Positions 14,667 through 23,077 of a DNA stretch of 34,243 nucleotides are shown here, one piece after another. Every line of letters begins with the position of its first letter. The first letter of the stretch is position 1. The notes beneath the pieces are model-generated. The model was given only the letters and a program-made list of their open reading frames with translations, searched no databases and was not told the DNA's origin. The DNA comes from Alphaproteobacteria bacterium (lineage in GTDB: Bacteria; Pseudomonadota; Alphaproteobacteria; Rhizobiales; Aestuariivirgaceae). Where the stretch lies: the NCBI GenBank assembly GCA_024642465.1, contig JAHEBA010000035.1:1-34243 (forward strand), in the 5' to 3' direction. A program made the translations under genes and the position numbers.

Positions 14667-15713
14667 ATGAGCCATGCCGCCCCCGTCAACACCGAAGCCC
14701 GCGAAGCGTTCTACAAGGCGATAGATCCGGAAAGCATGCGCGCCTTGTGGTCGGTCATGGGCACCATCATCACGCCCGAGCCCAGGAGCGGCTGCCAGCC
14801 GGTGATGTGGAAATATGACACCGTGCGCGCGCGGCTGATGGAGGCGGCAGGCCTGATCACTGCCAAGGAAGCCGAGCGCCGGGTGCTGATCCTGGAGAAC
14901 CCTGGCCTCAAGGGCACGTCCAAGTGCACAACATCGCTTTATTGCGGGGTGCAGCTCGTCATGCCGGGTGAGGTTGCGCCCGCCCACCGTCATACCCAAT
15001 CGGCGCTGCGTTTCGTGCTGGAAGCCTCCGGGGGCCATACGGCGGTCGGTGGCGAGCGCACCACTATGCACTATGGCGATTTCGTCATCACGCCGAACTG
15101 GCAGTGGCACGACCACGGCAACACGTCTGACGACCCTGTGCTGTGGCTCGACGGGCTGGACATTCCGCTGGTGCAGTTCCTCGATGCCTCGTTTGCGGAA
15201 GGGTTCGGCGACGACGAGCAGCCGATCACCAAACCGGAGGGCGACGCCCATGCCCGCTACGGCGCCAACATGCTGCCGCTGGGCTATGAGAAGGTCGCGA
15301 CCACGTCGCCCATCTTCAACTACCCCTACGAGCGTTCGCGCGAGGCGCTGGAGCAGATGCGGCGCATGGAAGAGTGGGATCCGTGCCACGGCCTGAAGAT
15401 GCGCTACACCAACCCGGTCGATGGCGGTTGGGCGATGCCGACCATCGGCACCTGCCTGCAGCTGTTGCCCAGGGGCTTCAAGAGCGCGCCTTACCGCTCA
15501 ACCGACGCGACGGTGTTTACGGGCGTCGAGGGCAGGGGGCGGTCGACCGTCGATGGCCAGGTGTTCGAGTGGGGCCCGCGCGATGTGTTCGTGGTGCCGT
15601 CGTGGAAAGAGGTCGTGCACGAGGTGGACGAGGACGCGGTGCTGTTCAGCTATTCCGACCGGCCGGTGCAAGAGAAATGCGGCCTGTTCCGCGAGCGGCG
15701 AGGAAATAGCTAG
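14667..15713 (+). CDS. gtdA: Gentisate 1,2-dioxygenase
   Basis: 348 residues, the usual family length, in a bicupin fold. It cleaves gentisate (2,5-dihydroxybenzoate) to maleylpyruvate using Fe(II) and O2. The catalytic cupin carries the expected ligands: AHRHTQSALRFVLEA with His107 and His109, and NWQWHDHGN with His148/His150. A second cupin lies at about 250-330 (GRSTVDGQVFEWGPRDVFVV). VMWKYDTVRARLMEAAGLI and ENPGLKGTSKCTTSLYCGVQ are family blocks. GGAG precedes the ATG. Maleylpyruvate isomerase and fumarylpyruvate hydrolase, the usual neighbours, are not in the window. A salicylate or 1-hydroxy-2-naphthoate dioxygenase specificity cannot be excluded, as those are close relatives. Confidence 0.88.
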   Translation: MSHAAPVNTEAREAFYKAIDPESMRALWSVMGTIITPEPRSGCQPVMWKYDTVRARLMEAAGLITAKEAERRVLILENPGLKGTSKCTTSLYCGVQLVMPGEVAPAHRHTQSALRFVLEASGGHTAVGGERTTMHYGDFVITPNWQWHDHGNTSDDPVLWLDGLDIPLVQFLDASFAEGFGDDEQPITKPEGDAHARYGANMLPLGYEKVATTSPIFNYPYERSREALEQMRRMEEWDPCHGLKMRYTNPVDGGWAMPTIGTCLQLLPRGFKSAPYRSTDATVFTGVEGRGRSTVDGQVFEWGPRDVFVVPSWKEVVHEVDEDAVLFSYSDRPVQEKCGLFRERRGNS

Positions 15714-15730
15714 CTTGCTGCATTGACTGG

Positions 15731-15783
15731 GCCCCGGCACGGTGGCCGGGGCACGAGGAGGTGTCCCGGACTTTTTCCGGGAC
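15731..15783. terminator. Two hairpins between convergent genes (possible bidirectional terminators)
   Basis: The 128-nt gap between gtdA and the minus-strand deacylase holds two perfect stem-loops. The first has arms GCCCCGGC (15731-15738) and GCCGGGGC (15745-15752) with a 6-nt loop. The second has arms GTCCCGGA (15763-15770) and TCCGGGAC (15776-15783) with loop CTTTT. Neither is followed by a clear T-tract, so intrinsic termination is not certain, but their position at the 3' ends of converging genes fits termination or mRNA-end protection. Confidence 0.5.
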
Positions 15784-15841
15784 CCAGATCAGTTCGCTTT
15801 CTTGCCTTTGCCGGAAACATCCCGAGTTGAGGGATTGCCAA

Positions 15842-17005
15842 TCAGACCAGCTTCCGCTTCAGTTTCTCAAGCATGTCCAGGCACTGGTCGAGCTGGTCTA
15901 TCTCGACGTATTCGTCCGGCTTGTGGGCCTGCTCGATTGAGCCGGGGCCGCACACAACCGTAGGGATGCCGATTTCCTGGAACAGCCCGGCCTCGGTGCC
16001 GAAGCAAACGACGTCGGTGGTGTTGGCGCCGGTCAGTTCCGAAACCAGCTTCAGCGCCTCGCTGTCGGGCATCGGTTCAAGGCTGACGACCTCGCCGATG
16101 ATGTGGGTGATGATGTCGGCCTGCGGATGAACGGCGCGCATGGCCGGCAGCAGTTCGTCCTCCACATAGGCCCGAAGGTGATCCTTCACGAAGTCGGCGT
16201 CCGAGGTTTGTACGGGGCGCATTTCCCAGTCGACCACGCAGGTATCGGCGATCACGTTGTGGGCAATGCCGCCATTTATGCGGCCGATCTGCAGCGTGGT
16301 GTAGGGGGGCTCGAACGGCGAGCCTTCCGGGCAGCGCTTGACCAGTTCGGGCCTGAGCGACATCAGCCGCGATACGTAACGCACGGCATATTCCACCGCG
16401 CTGACGCCCGCGTCCGGCACCGAGCCGTGGCCGGCGAGGCCTGAGAACTCGGTGGTGTATTCATAGCAGCCCTTGTGGCCCTCGATGATGCGCATCAGCG
16501 TGGGTTCGCCGATGATGCAGGCCGACGGCTTCATGCCGATGTGCTTGAGTTCTTCCATCAGGGCGCGGGCGCCAAGGCAGCCTGTCTCTTCATCGTGGGT
16601 GAAGCAGAAGTGCACCGGCCGTGCGAGGTCCAGAGCGGCATAGTCTTCCGCCATGGCGAGGCTTGCCGCGATGAAGCCCTTCATGTCGCAGGTGCCGCGT
16701 CCGAACAGCCGGCCATCGCGTTCGGCCATCATGAACGGATCGGATGTCCAGTCCTGGTTCTCTACCGGCACCACGTCCGAATGTCCCGACAGCACGATGC
16801 CGCCGTCGCGCTTCGGTCCCAGCGTGGCGAACATGTTGGCTTTCTGTCCGGTACCATCCAGGCTCACGTGCACTTCAGCACCCAGGGACTCCAGCCGGTC
16901 GGCGGCGAACTGGATCAGGTCGAAATTGCTGTCGGTGGAGATGGTCGGGAAGGCGATCAGCCGGTTGAGCAGGCTGGTGGTGGAGTTGAGATGGTGGTGA
17001 GGCAT
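15842..17005 (-). CDS. argE: ArgE/DapE/ACY1-type M20 deacylase, probably acetylornithine deacetylase
   Basis: 387 residues from the ATG at 17005-17003; the open frame extends upstream to 17437 but overlaps the DUF805 gene on the other strand and is rejected. Metal-binding motifs of M20 metallopeptidases are in order: LSGHSDVVPV with His75 and Asp77, GRGTCDMKGF with the bridging Asp107, catalytic Glu139-Glu140 in FTHDEETGCLGA, and CIIGEPT. The dimerisation-domain His is in FSGLAGHGSVPDAGVSAVEY. The C-terminus has CFGTEAGLFQEIGIPTVVCG and EQAHKPDEYVEI. This is the longer ArgE-like form common in Alphaproteobacteria, which often lies outside arginine operons, so another N-acyl amino acid substrate is possible. 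Converges with gtdA. Confidence 0.85.
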   Translation of the reverse strand: MPHHHLNSTTSLLNRLIAFPTISTDSNFDLIQFAADRLESLGAEVHVSLDGTGQKANMFATLGPKRDGGIVLSGHSDVVPVENQDWTSDPFMMAERDGRLFGRGTCDMKGFIAASLAMAEDYAALDLARPVHFCFTHDEETGCLGARALMEELKHIGMKPSACIIGEPTLMRIIEGHKGCYEYTTEFSGLAGHGSVPDAGVSAVEYAVRYVSRLMSLRPELVKRCPEGSPFEPPYTTLQIGRINGGIAHNVIADTCVVDWEMRPVQTSDADFVKDHLRAYVEDELLPAMRAVHPQADIITHIIGEVVSLEPMPDSEALKLVSELTGANTTDVVCFGTEAGLFQEIGIPTVVCGPGSIEQAHKPDEYVEIDQLDQCLDMLEKLKRKLV

Positions 17006-17049
17006 GGCACGCGCTTTCGGGCAATCGGTGTTGTGTCGTTGTAGCGGAC

Positions 17050-17077
17050 ATGACAGCATTGGCACAACGCGTGTCAA
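17050..17077 (-). promoter_or_regulatory. Candidate promoter for the minus-strand deacylase
   Basis: Read on the minus strand, TTGACA (17077-17072, perfect -35) is followed after 16 nt by TGTCAT (17055-17050, four of six -10 positions). It lies about 45 nt upstream of the deacylase start, in the gap shared with the divergent DUF805 gene. Confidence 0.4.
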
Positions 17078-17102
17078 ACACCGGATTCGAGCGAGGCCAG
17101 TC

Positions 17103-17441
17103 ATGAACAATGTCGACCTGAAGTATCTGTTCACCTCTGCCGATGGCCGTATCGCCCGCCAGCAATGGTGGATCGGCATAGGTATCCTGTTCGCAATCTC
17201 ATTCGTCAGCACGCTGCTGTTCGGGCATGATGGCCTGGTGCAGTTCATCATCGGCATTCTGATGATGATCGGCGGCATCATGTTGCACATCAAACGCTGC
17301 CATGACCGGGGCAAGTCAGGCTGGTGGTGCCTGTTGCTGCTGGTGCCGTTCGTCGGGCTGGTCTGGGCCATCATCGACCTTGGCATCCTTCCCGGCACCG
17401 TGGGTGCAAACGAGTATGGCCCTGATCCGCTAGGCACCTGA
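17103..17441 (+). CDS. DUF805 membrane protein
   Basis: 112 residues from ATG 17103, the normal size for the DUF805 family, a small inner-membrane protein of unknown function. Three or four membrane segments are seen: about 22-40 (WWIGIGILFAISFVSTLLF), 48-66 (VQFIIGILMMIGGIMLHI) and 76-95 (WWCLLLLVPFVGLVWAII). The family's signature R-CHDRGKSGWW lies between the second and third spans, and the ending GANEYGPDPL is also typical. The gene is divergent from argE and is followed by a separate TetR-controlled operon. Confidence 0.88.
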   Translation: MNNVDLKYLFTSADGRIARQQWWIGIGILFAISFVSTLLFGHDGLVQFIIGILMMIGGIMLHIKRCHDRGKSGWWCLLLLVPFVGLVWAIIDLGILPGTVGANEYGPDPLGT

Positions 17442-17463
17442 AGCAGGGCTTGCCGGGCTTGCG

Positions 17464-17503
17464 TTGACTTTTTTGCCGGATGCGATTAAAAGAACGAACG
17501 TTC
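17464..17503 (+). promoter_or_regulatory. Promoter and GAACGTTC operator upstream of the TetR gene
   Basis: TTGACT (17464-17469) and an A/T-rich -10-like stretch around 17486-17492 sit just ahead of the perfect 8-bp palindrome GAACGTTC (17496-17503), itself part of a GAACGAACGTTC string. The palindrome is 21 nt before the TetR start, where an autorepressor would occlude the promoter. Binding by the encoded regulator is inferred. Confidence 0.5.
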
Positions 17504-17524
17504 ATTTAATTAAGGAAATGCCCA

Positions 17525-18148
17525 ATGGCCAGAATCGCGGGCAGCATCGGAGCCGAGACGGCAGATCGCGTACGCGAGCAGTCGTTGAAGCTGTTCGCCG
17601 CAAAGGGCTATGCGGCGGTTTCCATGCGCGAGATTGCCGCTGCCGTGGGCGTCCAGGCAGCCGCCCTGTACAATCACTTTCCCAACAAGCAGGCGCTGCT
17701 GGCCGACCTGATGCTGTCGCACATGGACGGGCTGCTGGCGGCCTGGGACAGCGAGGCCGTGGCTGGCGAGGCGCCGGCAGAGGCGCTTCAGCGGCTGGTG
17801 CGGTTTCACATCCGCTATCATGCCGGCCGGTCGGATGCCGTGTTCATCTCCTACATGGAACTGCGCAGTCTTGAGCCGGAAAATTTCATGAAGGTCGAAA
17901 AGCTGCGGCAGACCTATGAAGGCGTCGTCCAGTCCATTCTCGAGCAGGGAGTGGAGGCCGGCGTGTTCCGGGTTGAAGACACCCGCATCTGCGCGATGGC
18001 GATCATCGCCATGCTGGCGGGCGTCAATACCTGGTACCGGCAGAAGGGCCGGCTCAACCTTTCGCAGATCGAAGGCATCTATACGGACATGGTTTTGCGC
18101 GTTGCAGGCGCAGGCCGGAGGGAGGACCTATGTTCAGCAGCGGAATGA
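17525..18148 (+). CDS. TetR/AcrR-family regulator of the leucine-degradation operon
   Basis: 207 residues. The N-terminal helix-turn-helix is clear: [20 protein letters not shown], then [22 protein letters not shown] (about residues 20-60). The rest is the helical ligand-binding domain, with [11 protein letters not shown] the recognition helix region. It overlaps the start of the isovaleryl-CoA dehydrogenase gene by 19 nt, so it is co-transcribed and probably controls this operon in response to an acyl-CoA intermediate. A palindrome GAACGTTC just upstream is a likely autoregulatory site. TetR-type regulators of branched-chain catabolism (LiuQ-like) are known, but orthology was not tested. Confidence 0.87.
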   Translation: MARIAGSIGAETADRVREQSLKLFAAKGYAAVSMREIAAAVGVQAAALYNHFPNKQALLADLMLSHMDGLLAAWDSEAVAGEAPAEALQRLVRFHIRYHAGRSDAVFISYMELRSLEPENFMKVEKLRQTYEGVVQSILEQGVEAGVFRVEDTRICAMAIIAMLAGVNTWYRQKGRLNLSQIEGIYTDMVLRVAGAGRREDLCSAAE

Positions 18149-19293
18149 ACTTCGGACTGGGCGAGGATATCGACGCCCTGCGCGAGACTGTGGCGCGGTG
18201 GGCGCAGGACAAGCTGGCGCCGCTGGCGGCGGACATCGACCGCAACAACGACATGCCGCGCGATCTGTGGACGCAGATGGGCGAGCTTGGGCTGCTCGGC
18301 ATGACGGCGAACCCGGACTTCGGCGGCACCGGCATGGGTTATCTTGCCCATACCGTCGCCATGGAAGAGGTCAGCCGGGCATCGGCTTCCGTCGGCCTGA
18401 GCTACGGCGCGCACTCCAACCTGTGCGTCAACCAGATCAACCGATGGGGCAATGACGAGCAGAAGGCGAAGTACCTGCCGAAGCTGTGCTCGGGCGAGCA
18501 TGTCGGCTCACTGGCCATGTCTGAACCCGGCTCCGGGTCGGACGTGGTGTCGATGAAGCTTCGCGCCGACAAGCGCAACGACCGCTACGTGCTCAACGGC
18601 AACAAGATGTGGATTACCAACGGACCTGATGCGGACACGCTGGTGGTCTATGCCAAGACCGACATGGACGCCGGGCCGAAGGGCATCACTGCGTTCCTGA
18701 TAGAGCGTGGGATGAAGGGCTTCTCGACCGCGCAGAAACTGGACAAGCTGGGCATGCGCGGGTCGAACACCTGCGAGCTGGTGTTCGAGGATTGCGAGGT
18801 TCCCTACGAAAACGTGCTGGGCGAGGAGGGCCAGGGCGTTAAGATCCTGATGTCCGGTCTCGACTATGAGCGCGTGGTGTTGTCGGGCGGGCCGCTCGGC
18901 ATCATGGCGGCGTGCATGGACGTCGTCGTGCCGTATGTCCACGAGCGCAAGCAGTTCGGGCAGCCGATCGGCGAGTTCCAGCTGATGCAGGGCAAGCTGG
19001 CCGACATGTACACCACCATGAACGCCTGCCGGGCCTACGTGTATGCCGTGGCTGCCGCCTGCGACCGGGGCGAGACCACCCGCAAGGATGCAGCCGGGTG
19101 CATTCTCTACTCCGCCGAGAAAGCCACATGGTGTGCGCTGGAAGCCATCCAGGCGCTGGGCGGTAACGGCTACATCAACGAGTATCCCACGGGCCGGCTG
19201 CTGCGCGATGCCAAGCTCTACGAGATCGGCGCCGGCACCAGTGAAGTCCGCCGCATGCTGATCGGCCGCGAGATGTTCAAGGAAACCGCCTGA
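18130..19293 (+). CDS. liuA: Isovaleryl-CoA dehydrogenase
   Basis: 387 residues, typical for the family. It oxidises isovaleryl-CoA to 3-methylcrotonyl-CoA in leucine breakdown, passing electrons to ETF. FAD-binding blocks are [16 protein letters not shown] (about 130-145) and [17 protein letters not shown]; the C-terminus has [20 protein letters not shown] and the ending [18 protein letters not shown]. The catalytic base is in the position that distinguishes isovaleryl-CoA dehydrogenases: Glu247 in [17 protein letters not shown], not the C-terminal Glu of straight-chain enzymes. A strong GGAGGGAGGA site precedes the ATG inside the TetR gene. Its TGA overlaps the ATG of the next gene (TGATG). 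Confidence 0.95.
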   Translation: MFSSGMNFGLGEDIDALRETVARWAQDKLAPLAADIDRNNDMPRDLWTQMGELGLLGMTANPDFGGTGMGYLAHTVAMEEVSRASASVGLSYGAHSNLCVNQINRWGNDEQKAKYLPKLCSGEHVGSLAMSEPGSGSDVVSMKLRADKRNDRYVLNGNKMWITNGPDADTLVVYAKTDMDAGPKGITAFLIERGMKGFSTAQKLDKLGMRGSNTCELVFEDCEVPYENVLGEEGQGVKILMSGLDYERVVLSGGPLGIMAACMDVVVPYVHERKQFGQPIGEFQLMQGKLADMYTTMNACRAYVYAVAAACDRGETTRKDAAGCILYSAEKATWCALEAIQALGGNGYINEYPTGRLLRDAKLYEIGAGTSEVRRMLIGREMFKETA

Positions 19294-20900
19294 TGTCCAT
19301 TCTCAAGCCGTCTGCGCCTACCCGGGGCGAAACTTACGACGCCAACCGGAAGGCCATGCTGGAGGCGCTGGCGGTGGTGGACGAGGCGGTGAAAGCCGCG
19401 CTCGACGGCGGCGGCGCAACCGCGCGCGAACGGCATGTGTCGCGCGGCAAGATCCTGCCGCGTGAACGGGTGGCGCGGCTGCTTGATCCGGGCTCCCCGT
19501 TTCTCGAAGTGGGCGCGACCGCTGCTCATGGTCTCTACAATGGCGACGCGCCATGTGCCGGCGTCATCGCAGGCGTTGGCCGCGTCGAGGGGCGCGAAGT
19601 GATGATCGTCGCCAATGATGCGACGGTGAAGGGCGGCACATATTACCCGATGTCGGTCAAGAAGCACCTGCGCGCCCAGGAGATCGCCGGGGCCAACCGG
19701 CTGCCCTGCATCTACCTGGTGGACTCGGGCGGGGCCAACCTGCCCAATCAGGACGAGGTGTTCCCCGACCGTGATCACTTTGGCCGCATCTTCTTCAACC
19801 AGGCCAACATGTCGGCCAGGGGCATCGCGCAGATCGCCGCCGTCATGGGGTCCTGCACGGCGGGCGGTGCCTACGTTCCGGCCATGTCGGACGAGTCCAT
19901 CATCGTCAAGGAGCAGGGCACCATCTTTCTCGCCGGCCCGCCGCTGGTGAAGGCCGCCACGGGCGAGGTCGTCACGGCGGAAGAACTTGGCGGGGCGGAT
20001 GTGCACACGCGTCTGTCCGGCGTCGCGGATCACTTTGCTCACAACGATGCCCATGCGCTGGACCTGGTTCGCCGGGCCGTGGCCAATCTCAACCATGAGA
20101 AGCGCGTGGACGTGGCGCTCGCCACGCCGGAAGAACCGGCCTACGACCCGGACGAGCTGATGGGCGTGGTGCCGGCAGACCTGCGTACGCCCTATGACGT
20201 GCGCGAGGTGCTGGCGCGGGTGGTGGACGGGTCGCGCTTCGACGAGTTCAAGGCGCGTTATGGCACAACGCTGGTGTGCGGCTTCGCCCACATCCACGGC
20301 ATTCCGTGCGGCATCATCGCCAACAATGGCGTGCTGTTTTCCGAAAGCGCGGTGAAGGGTGCGCACTTCGTCGAGTTGTGCTCGCAGCGCAAGATTCCGC
20401 TGGTGTTCCTGCAGAACATTACCGGCTTCATGGTCGGCAAGGCGTACGAGTCAGGCGGCATCGCCAAGGATGGTGCCAAGCTGGTGACGGCGGTGGCGAC
20501 CACCTCGGTGCCCAAGGTGACCATGCTGATCGGCGGATCGTTCGGCGCAGGCAACTATGGCATGTGCGGCCGGGCCTATGCGCCGCGATTCCTGTGGACG
20601 TGGCCCAATTCGCGCATTTCCGTGATGGGCGGCGAGCAGGCGGCGGGCGTGCTGGCGACGGTGAGGCGCGAAGGCATCGAGCGCAAGGGCGGCACCTGGT
20701 CGGCGGCGGAAGAAGCCGAGTTCAAACGCCCGACGCTGGAGATGTTCGCCGAGCAGTCGCACCCGCTTTATGCATCCGCGCGGCTGTGGGACGACGGCAT
20801 AGTCGACCCGCGCAGGACCCGCGACGTGCTGGGCCTGTCATTGTCGGCTGCTCTCAACGCACTGATCGAAGACACCCGCTTCGGCGTGTTCAGGATGTGA
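19293..20900 (+). CDS. liuB: Methylcrotonyl-CoA carboxylase beta (carboxyltransferase) subunit
   Basis: 535 residues, as usual for MccB. It transfers carboxyl from carboxybiotin to 3-methylcrotonyl-CoA. The acetyl-CoA-carboxylase-beta-like crotonase pair is seen: the first half ends near [20 protein letters not shown] and [20 protein letters not shown] (about 190-209), the second half has [20 protein letters not shown] and [20 protein letters not shown], then [19 protein letters not shown]. The oxyanion-hole glycines GSCTAGGAY and GAGNYGM are present. Translationally coupled to liuA. Followed by a palindromic element rather than directly by the alpha subunit gene. Propionyl-CoA carboxylase beta is the alternative, made unlikely by the liuA neighbour. 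Confidence 0.94.
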   Translation: MSILKPSAPTRGETYDANRKAMLEALAVVDEAVKAALDGGGATARERHVSRGKILPRERVARLLDPGSPFLEVGATAAHGLYNGDAPCAGVIAGVGRVEGREVMIVANDATVKGGTYYPMSVKKHLRAQEIAGANRLPCIYLVDSGGANLPNQDEVFPDRDHFGRIFFNQANMSARGIAQIAAVMGSCTAGGAYVPAMSDESIIVKEQGTIFLAGPPLVKAATGEVVTAEELGGADVHTRLSGVADHFAHNDAHALDLVRRAVANLNHEKRVDVALATPEEPAYDPDELMGVVPADLRTPYDVREVLARVVDGSRFDEFKARYGTTLVCGFAHIHGIPCGIIANNGVLFSESAVKGAHFVELCSQRKIPLVFLQNITGFMVGKAYESGGIAKDGAKLVTAVATTSVPKVTMLIGGSFGAGNYGMCGRAYAPRFLWTWPNSRISVMGGEQAAGVLATVRREGIERKGGTWSAAEEAEFKRPTLEMFAEQSHPLYASARLWDDGIVDPRRTRDVLGLSLSAALNALIEDTRFGVFRM

Positions 20901-20918
20901 ATGGCATGCTGCGTTCAT

Positions 20919-21026
20919 CCCCTCATCCGGCCTTCGGCCACCTTATCCCCCGAAAGGGGATAAGGCAAAGATCACAAGCCCTTCTCCCCTTTCGGGGGAT
21001 AAGGTGGCCGAAGGCCGGATGAGGGG
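20919..21026. repeat. Long palindromic intergenic element between liuB and liuD
   Basis: Two 47-nt arms, 20919-20965 and 20980-21026, are inverted repeats matching at 46 of 47 positions with a 14-nt loop. The only mismatch is at 20961. The arms carry internal smaller palindromes, CCGGCCTTCGGCC and CCCCCGAAAGGGG, so each arm can also fold by itself. It fills nearly the whole 152-nt gap. The form matches dispersed REP/RIME-type elements of Alphaproteobacteria; copies elsewhere cannot be seen here. On mRNA it would form a very stable hairpin that could protect upstream message or lower expression of liuD. Confidence 0.9.
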
Positions 21027-21052
21027 GTGCATGGAGATGCCTGGGAGCAACG

Positions 21053-23047
21053 ATGATGTTCAGTAAACTCCTCATAGCCAACCGGGGCGAGATTGCGGTG
21101 CGCGTCATGCGCACGGCCAAGCGCATGGGGCTTGCCACCGTGGCAATCTATTCCGACGCCGATGCCGGCGCCATGCACGTGGCGGAAGCCGACGAAGCGG
21201 TGCGCGTCGGACCGGCGGCAGCAGCGGACAGCTATCTCAACGCCGATGCCATCATCGCCGCCGCCAGGCAGACCGGCGCGCAAGCCATCCACCCCGGCTA
21301 CGGCTTCCTGTCCGAGAACCCCGGCTTCGTTGAAGCCGTCGAAGCCGCCGGATTGATTTTTGTCGGGCCACCTGCGTCCGCCATCCGGGCGATGGGCCTG
21401 AAGGATGCGGCTAAGGCGTTGATGGAAACGGCGGGCGTGCCGGTCGTGCCCGGATATCATGGCGAGGAGCAGGACCCGGGCTTCCTCGCAAGGGCGGCAG
21501 ACGACATCGGCTACCCGGTGCTGATCAAGGCGCGCGCCGGCGGCGGTGGCAAGGGCATGCGCAAGGTCGAACGCGTAGCGGATTTTGCCGATGCGCTGGC
21601 GGGTGCGCGGCGTGAAGCAAAGGCAAGCTTCGGTGATGACCGCGTGCTGATCGAGAAGTACGTCACCGCGCCGCGGCACATTGAAATCCAGGTGTTCGGC
21701 GACAGTCACGGCAACGCCGTCCACCTGTTCGAGCGCGACTGCTCGCTGCAGCGCCGCCACCAGAAGGTGATCGAGGAGGCGCCAGCGCCGGGCATGACGG
21801 GGGACGTGCGCGCCGCCATGGGCTCTGCGGCGGTAAAGGCCGCCAAGGCCATTGGCTATTCGGGCGCTGGTACGGTCGAGTTCATCGTGGACGGCTCGGA
21901 CGGCCTCAGGCCGGACCGGTTCTGGTTCATGGAGATGAACACCCGGCTGCAGGTCGAGCATCCTGTCACCGAAGCGATTACCGGGCTCGACCTTGTCGAG
22001 CTTCAGTTGCGCGTGGCGGCGGGCGAGCCGCTGCCGTTCACGCAGGATGACCTCGCCATCGACGGTCACGCCTTCGAGGCGCGGCTTTACGCGGAGGACG
22101 TGCCCATAGGTTTCCTGCCGGCCACCGGTACGCTGGAGTATCTGCGGTTCAGCAAGGCTGCGCGCAACGACACCGGCGTGCGGCAGGGCGACGAGATCAC
22201 GCCGTTCTACGATCCGATGATCGCCAAAGTGATCGTGCACGGCCGCGACCGGGTCGAGGCGCTGGCGCGGATGCGGGCGGCGCTTGCCGATACGCTGATT
22301 GCCGGAACGGTGACCAACAAGGCGTTCCTGTCATCTCTGTGCGCGCACGAGGGTTTTGCGGCGGGCCAGGTGGATACGGGGCTGATCGAGCGCGATCTCG
22401 AGAGCCTGACCAGCGAGAGCCAACCGCCGCTGCTGGCCAGGGCAGTTGCTGCGGTGGCCGCACTTGCCCTCGCCGGCGGCAAGTCCGGCGGGGCGGACCC
22501 ATGGGGGTCGCTGACCGGGTTCAGGCTGTGGGGGGCGGCGCAGAATTTTCTGACGCTGGTGCACGCAGGTGAGGCCTCGGACGTGCGCGTGACGATGCGC
22601 CGGGCGGACGATTTCAAGGTTTCGTTCAAGGACGGCGCGATCAACCTGCAGCTGGTGCCGGGCGCGCCGGAACGGATGATCGTCGATGGTCATGCCCAGC
22701 CAATGCAGTTCGCGCTGGCCCGCGCGGGCGAGCGAGTGTCCGGCGTCACCGTGTTCCTCGACGGCGAGACGCATGAGTTCACCATTGCGGACAGTGCGGG
22801 CGACGTGGGCGAGGCGGGCTCGGGCGATGATGTGCGGGCACCGATGCCGGGACTGGTGAAGCAGGTGCGGGTGACGGCGGGCGCAACCGTCAGCAAGGGC
22901 GATGCGCTGGCGGTGCTGGAAGCCATGAAGATGGAGCACACGCTTGCCGCTCCGCGAGATGGCGTGGTGGCGGTCATCAACGCCGCCGAGGGTGATCAGC
23001 TGAAAGACGGTGATTTGCTGGTATCGCTGGAGCCGGAAAAGGGATAG
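21053..23047 (+). CDS. liuD: Methylcrotonyl-CoA carboxylase alpha subunit (biotin carboxylase plus biotin carrier)
   Basis: 664 residues, the usual MccA length. Domains in order: biotin carboxylase N-lobe beginning KLLIANRGEIAVRVMRTAKR (residues 4-23), ATP-grasp with LIKARAGGGGKGMRKV (about 157-172) and FMEMNTRLQVEHPVTE (about 293-308), a BT linker region (about 480-585), and a biotinyl domain with PMPGLVKQVRV and the biotin site EAMKMEH, Lys626, 38 residues from the C-terminus. A second ATG at 21056 is a possible start. It would carboxylate biotin with bicarbonate and ATP and hand over to LiuB. The usual liuC (methylglutaconyl-CoA hydratase) and liuE (HMG-CoA lyase) are not in the window. 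Confidence 0.94.
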   Translation: MMFSKLLIANRGEIAVRVMRTAKRMGLATVAIYSDADAGAMHVAEADEAVRVGPAAAADSYLNADAIIAAARQTGAQAIHPGYGFLSENPGFVEAVEAAGLIFVGPPASAIRAMGLKDAAKALMETAGVPVVPGYHGEEQDPGFLARAADDIGYPVLIKARAGGGGKGMRKVERVADFADALAGARREAKASFGDDRVLIEKYVTAPRHIEIQVFGDSHGNAVHLFERDCSLQRRHQKVIEEAPAPGMTGDVRAAMGSAAVKAAKAIGYSGAGTVEFIVDGSDGLRPDRFWFMEMNTRLQVEHPVTEAITGLDLVELQLRVAAGEPLPFTQDDLAIDGHAFEARLYAEDVPIGFLPATGTLEYLRFSKAARNDTGVRQGDEITPFYDPMIAKVIVHGRDRVEALARMRAALADTLIAGTVTNKAFLSSLCAHEGFAAGQVDTGLIERDLESLTSESQPPLLARAVAAVAALALAGGKSGGADPWGSLTGFRLWGAAQNFLTLVHAGEASDVRVTMRRADDFKVSFKDGAINLQLVPGAPERMIVDGHAQPMQFALARAGERVSGVTVFLDGETHEFTIADSAGDVGEAGSGDDVRAPMPGLVKQVRVTAGATVSKGDALAVLEAMKMEHTLAAPRDGVVAVINAAEGDQLKDGDLLVSLEPEKG

Positions 23048-23077
23048 CGTTCGCCTGCTGTACAGAGGTGAACAGAC

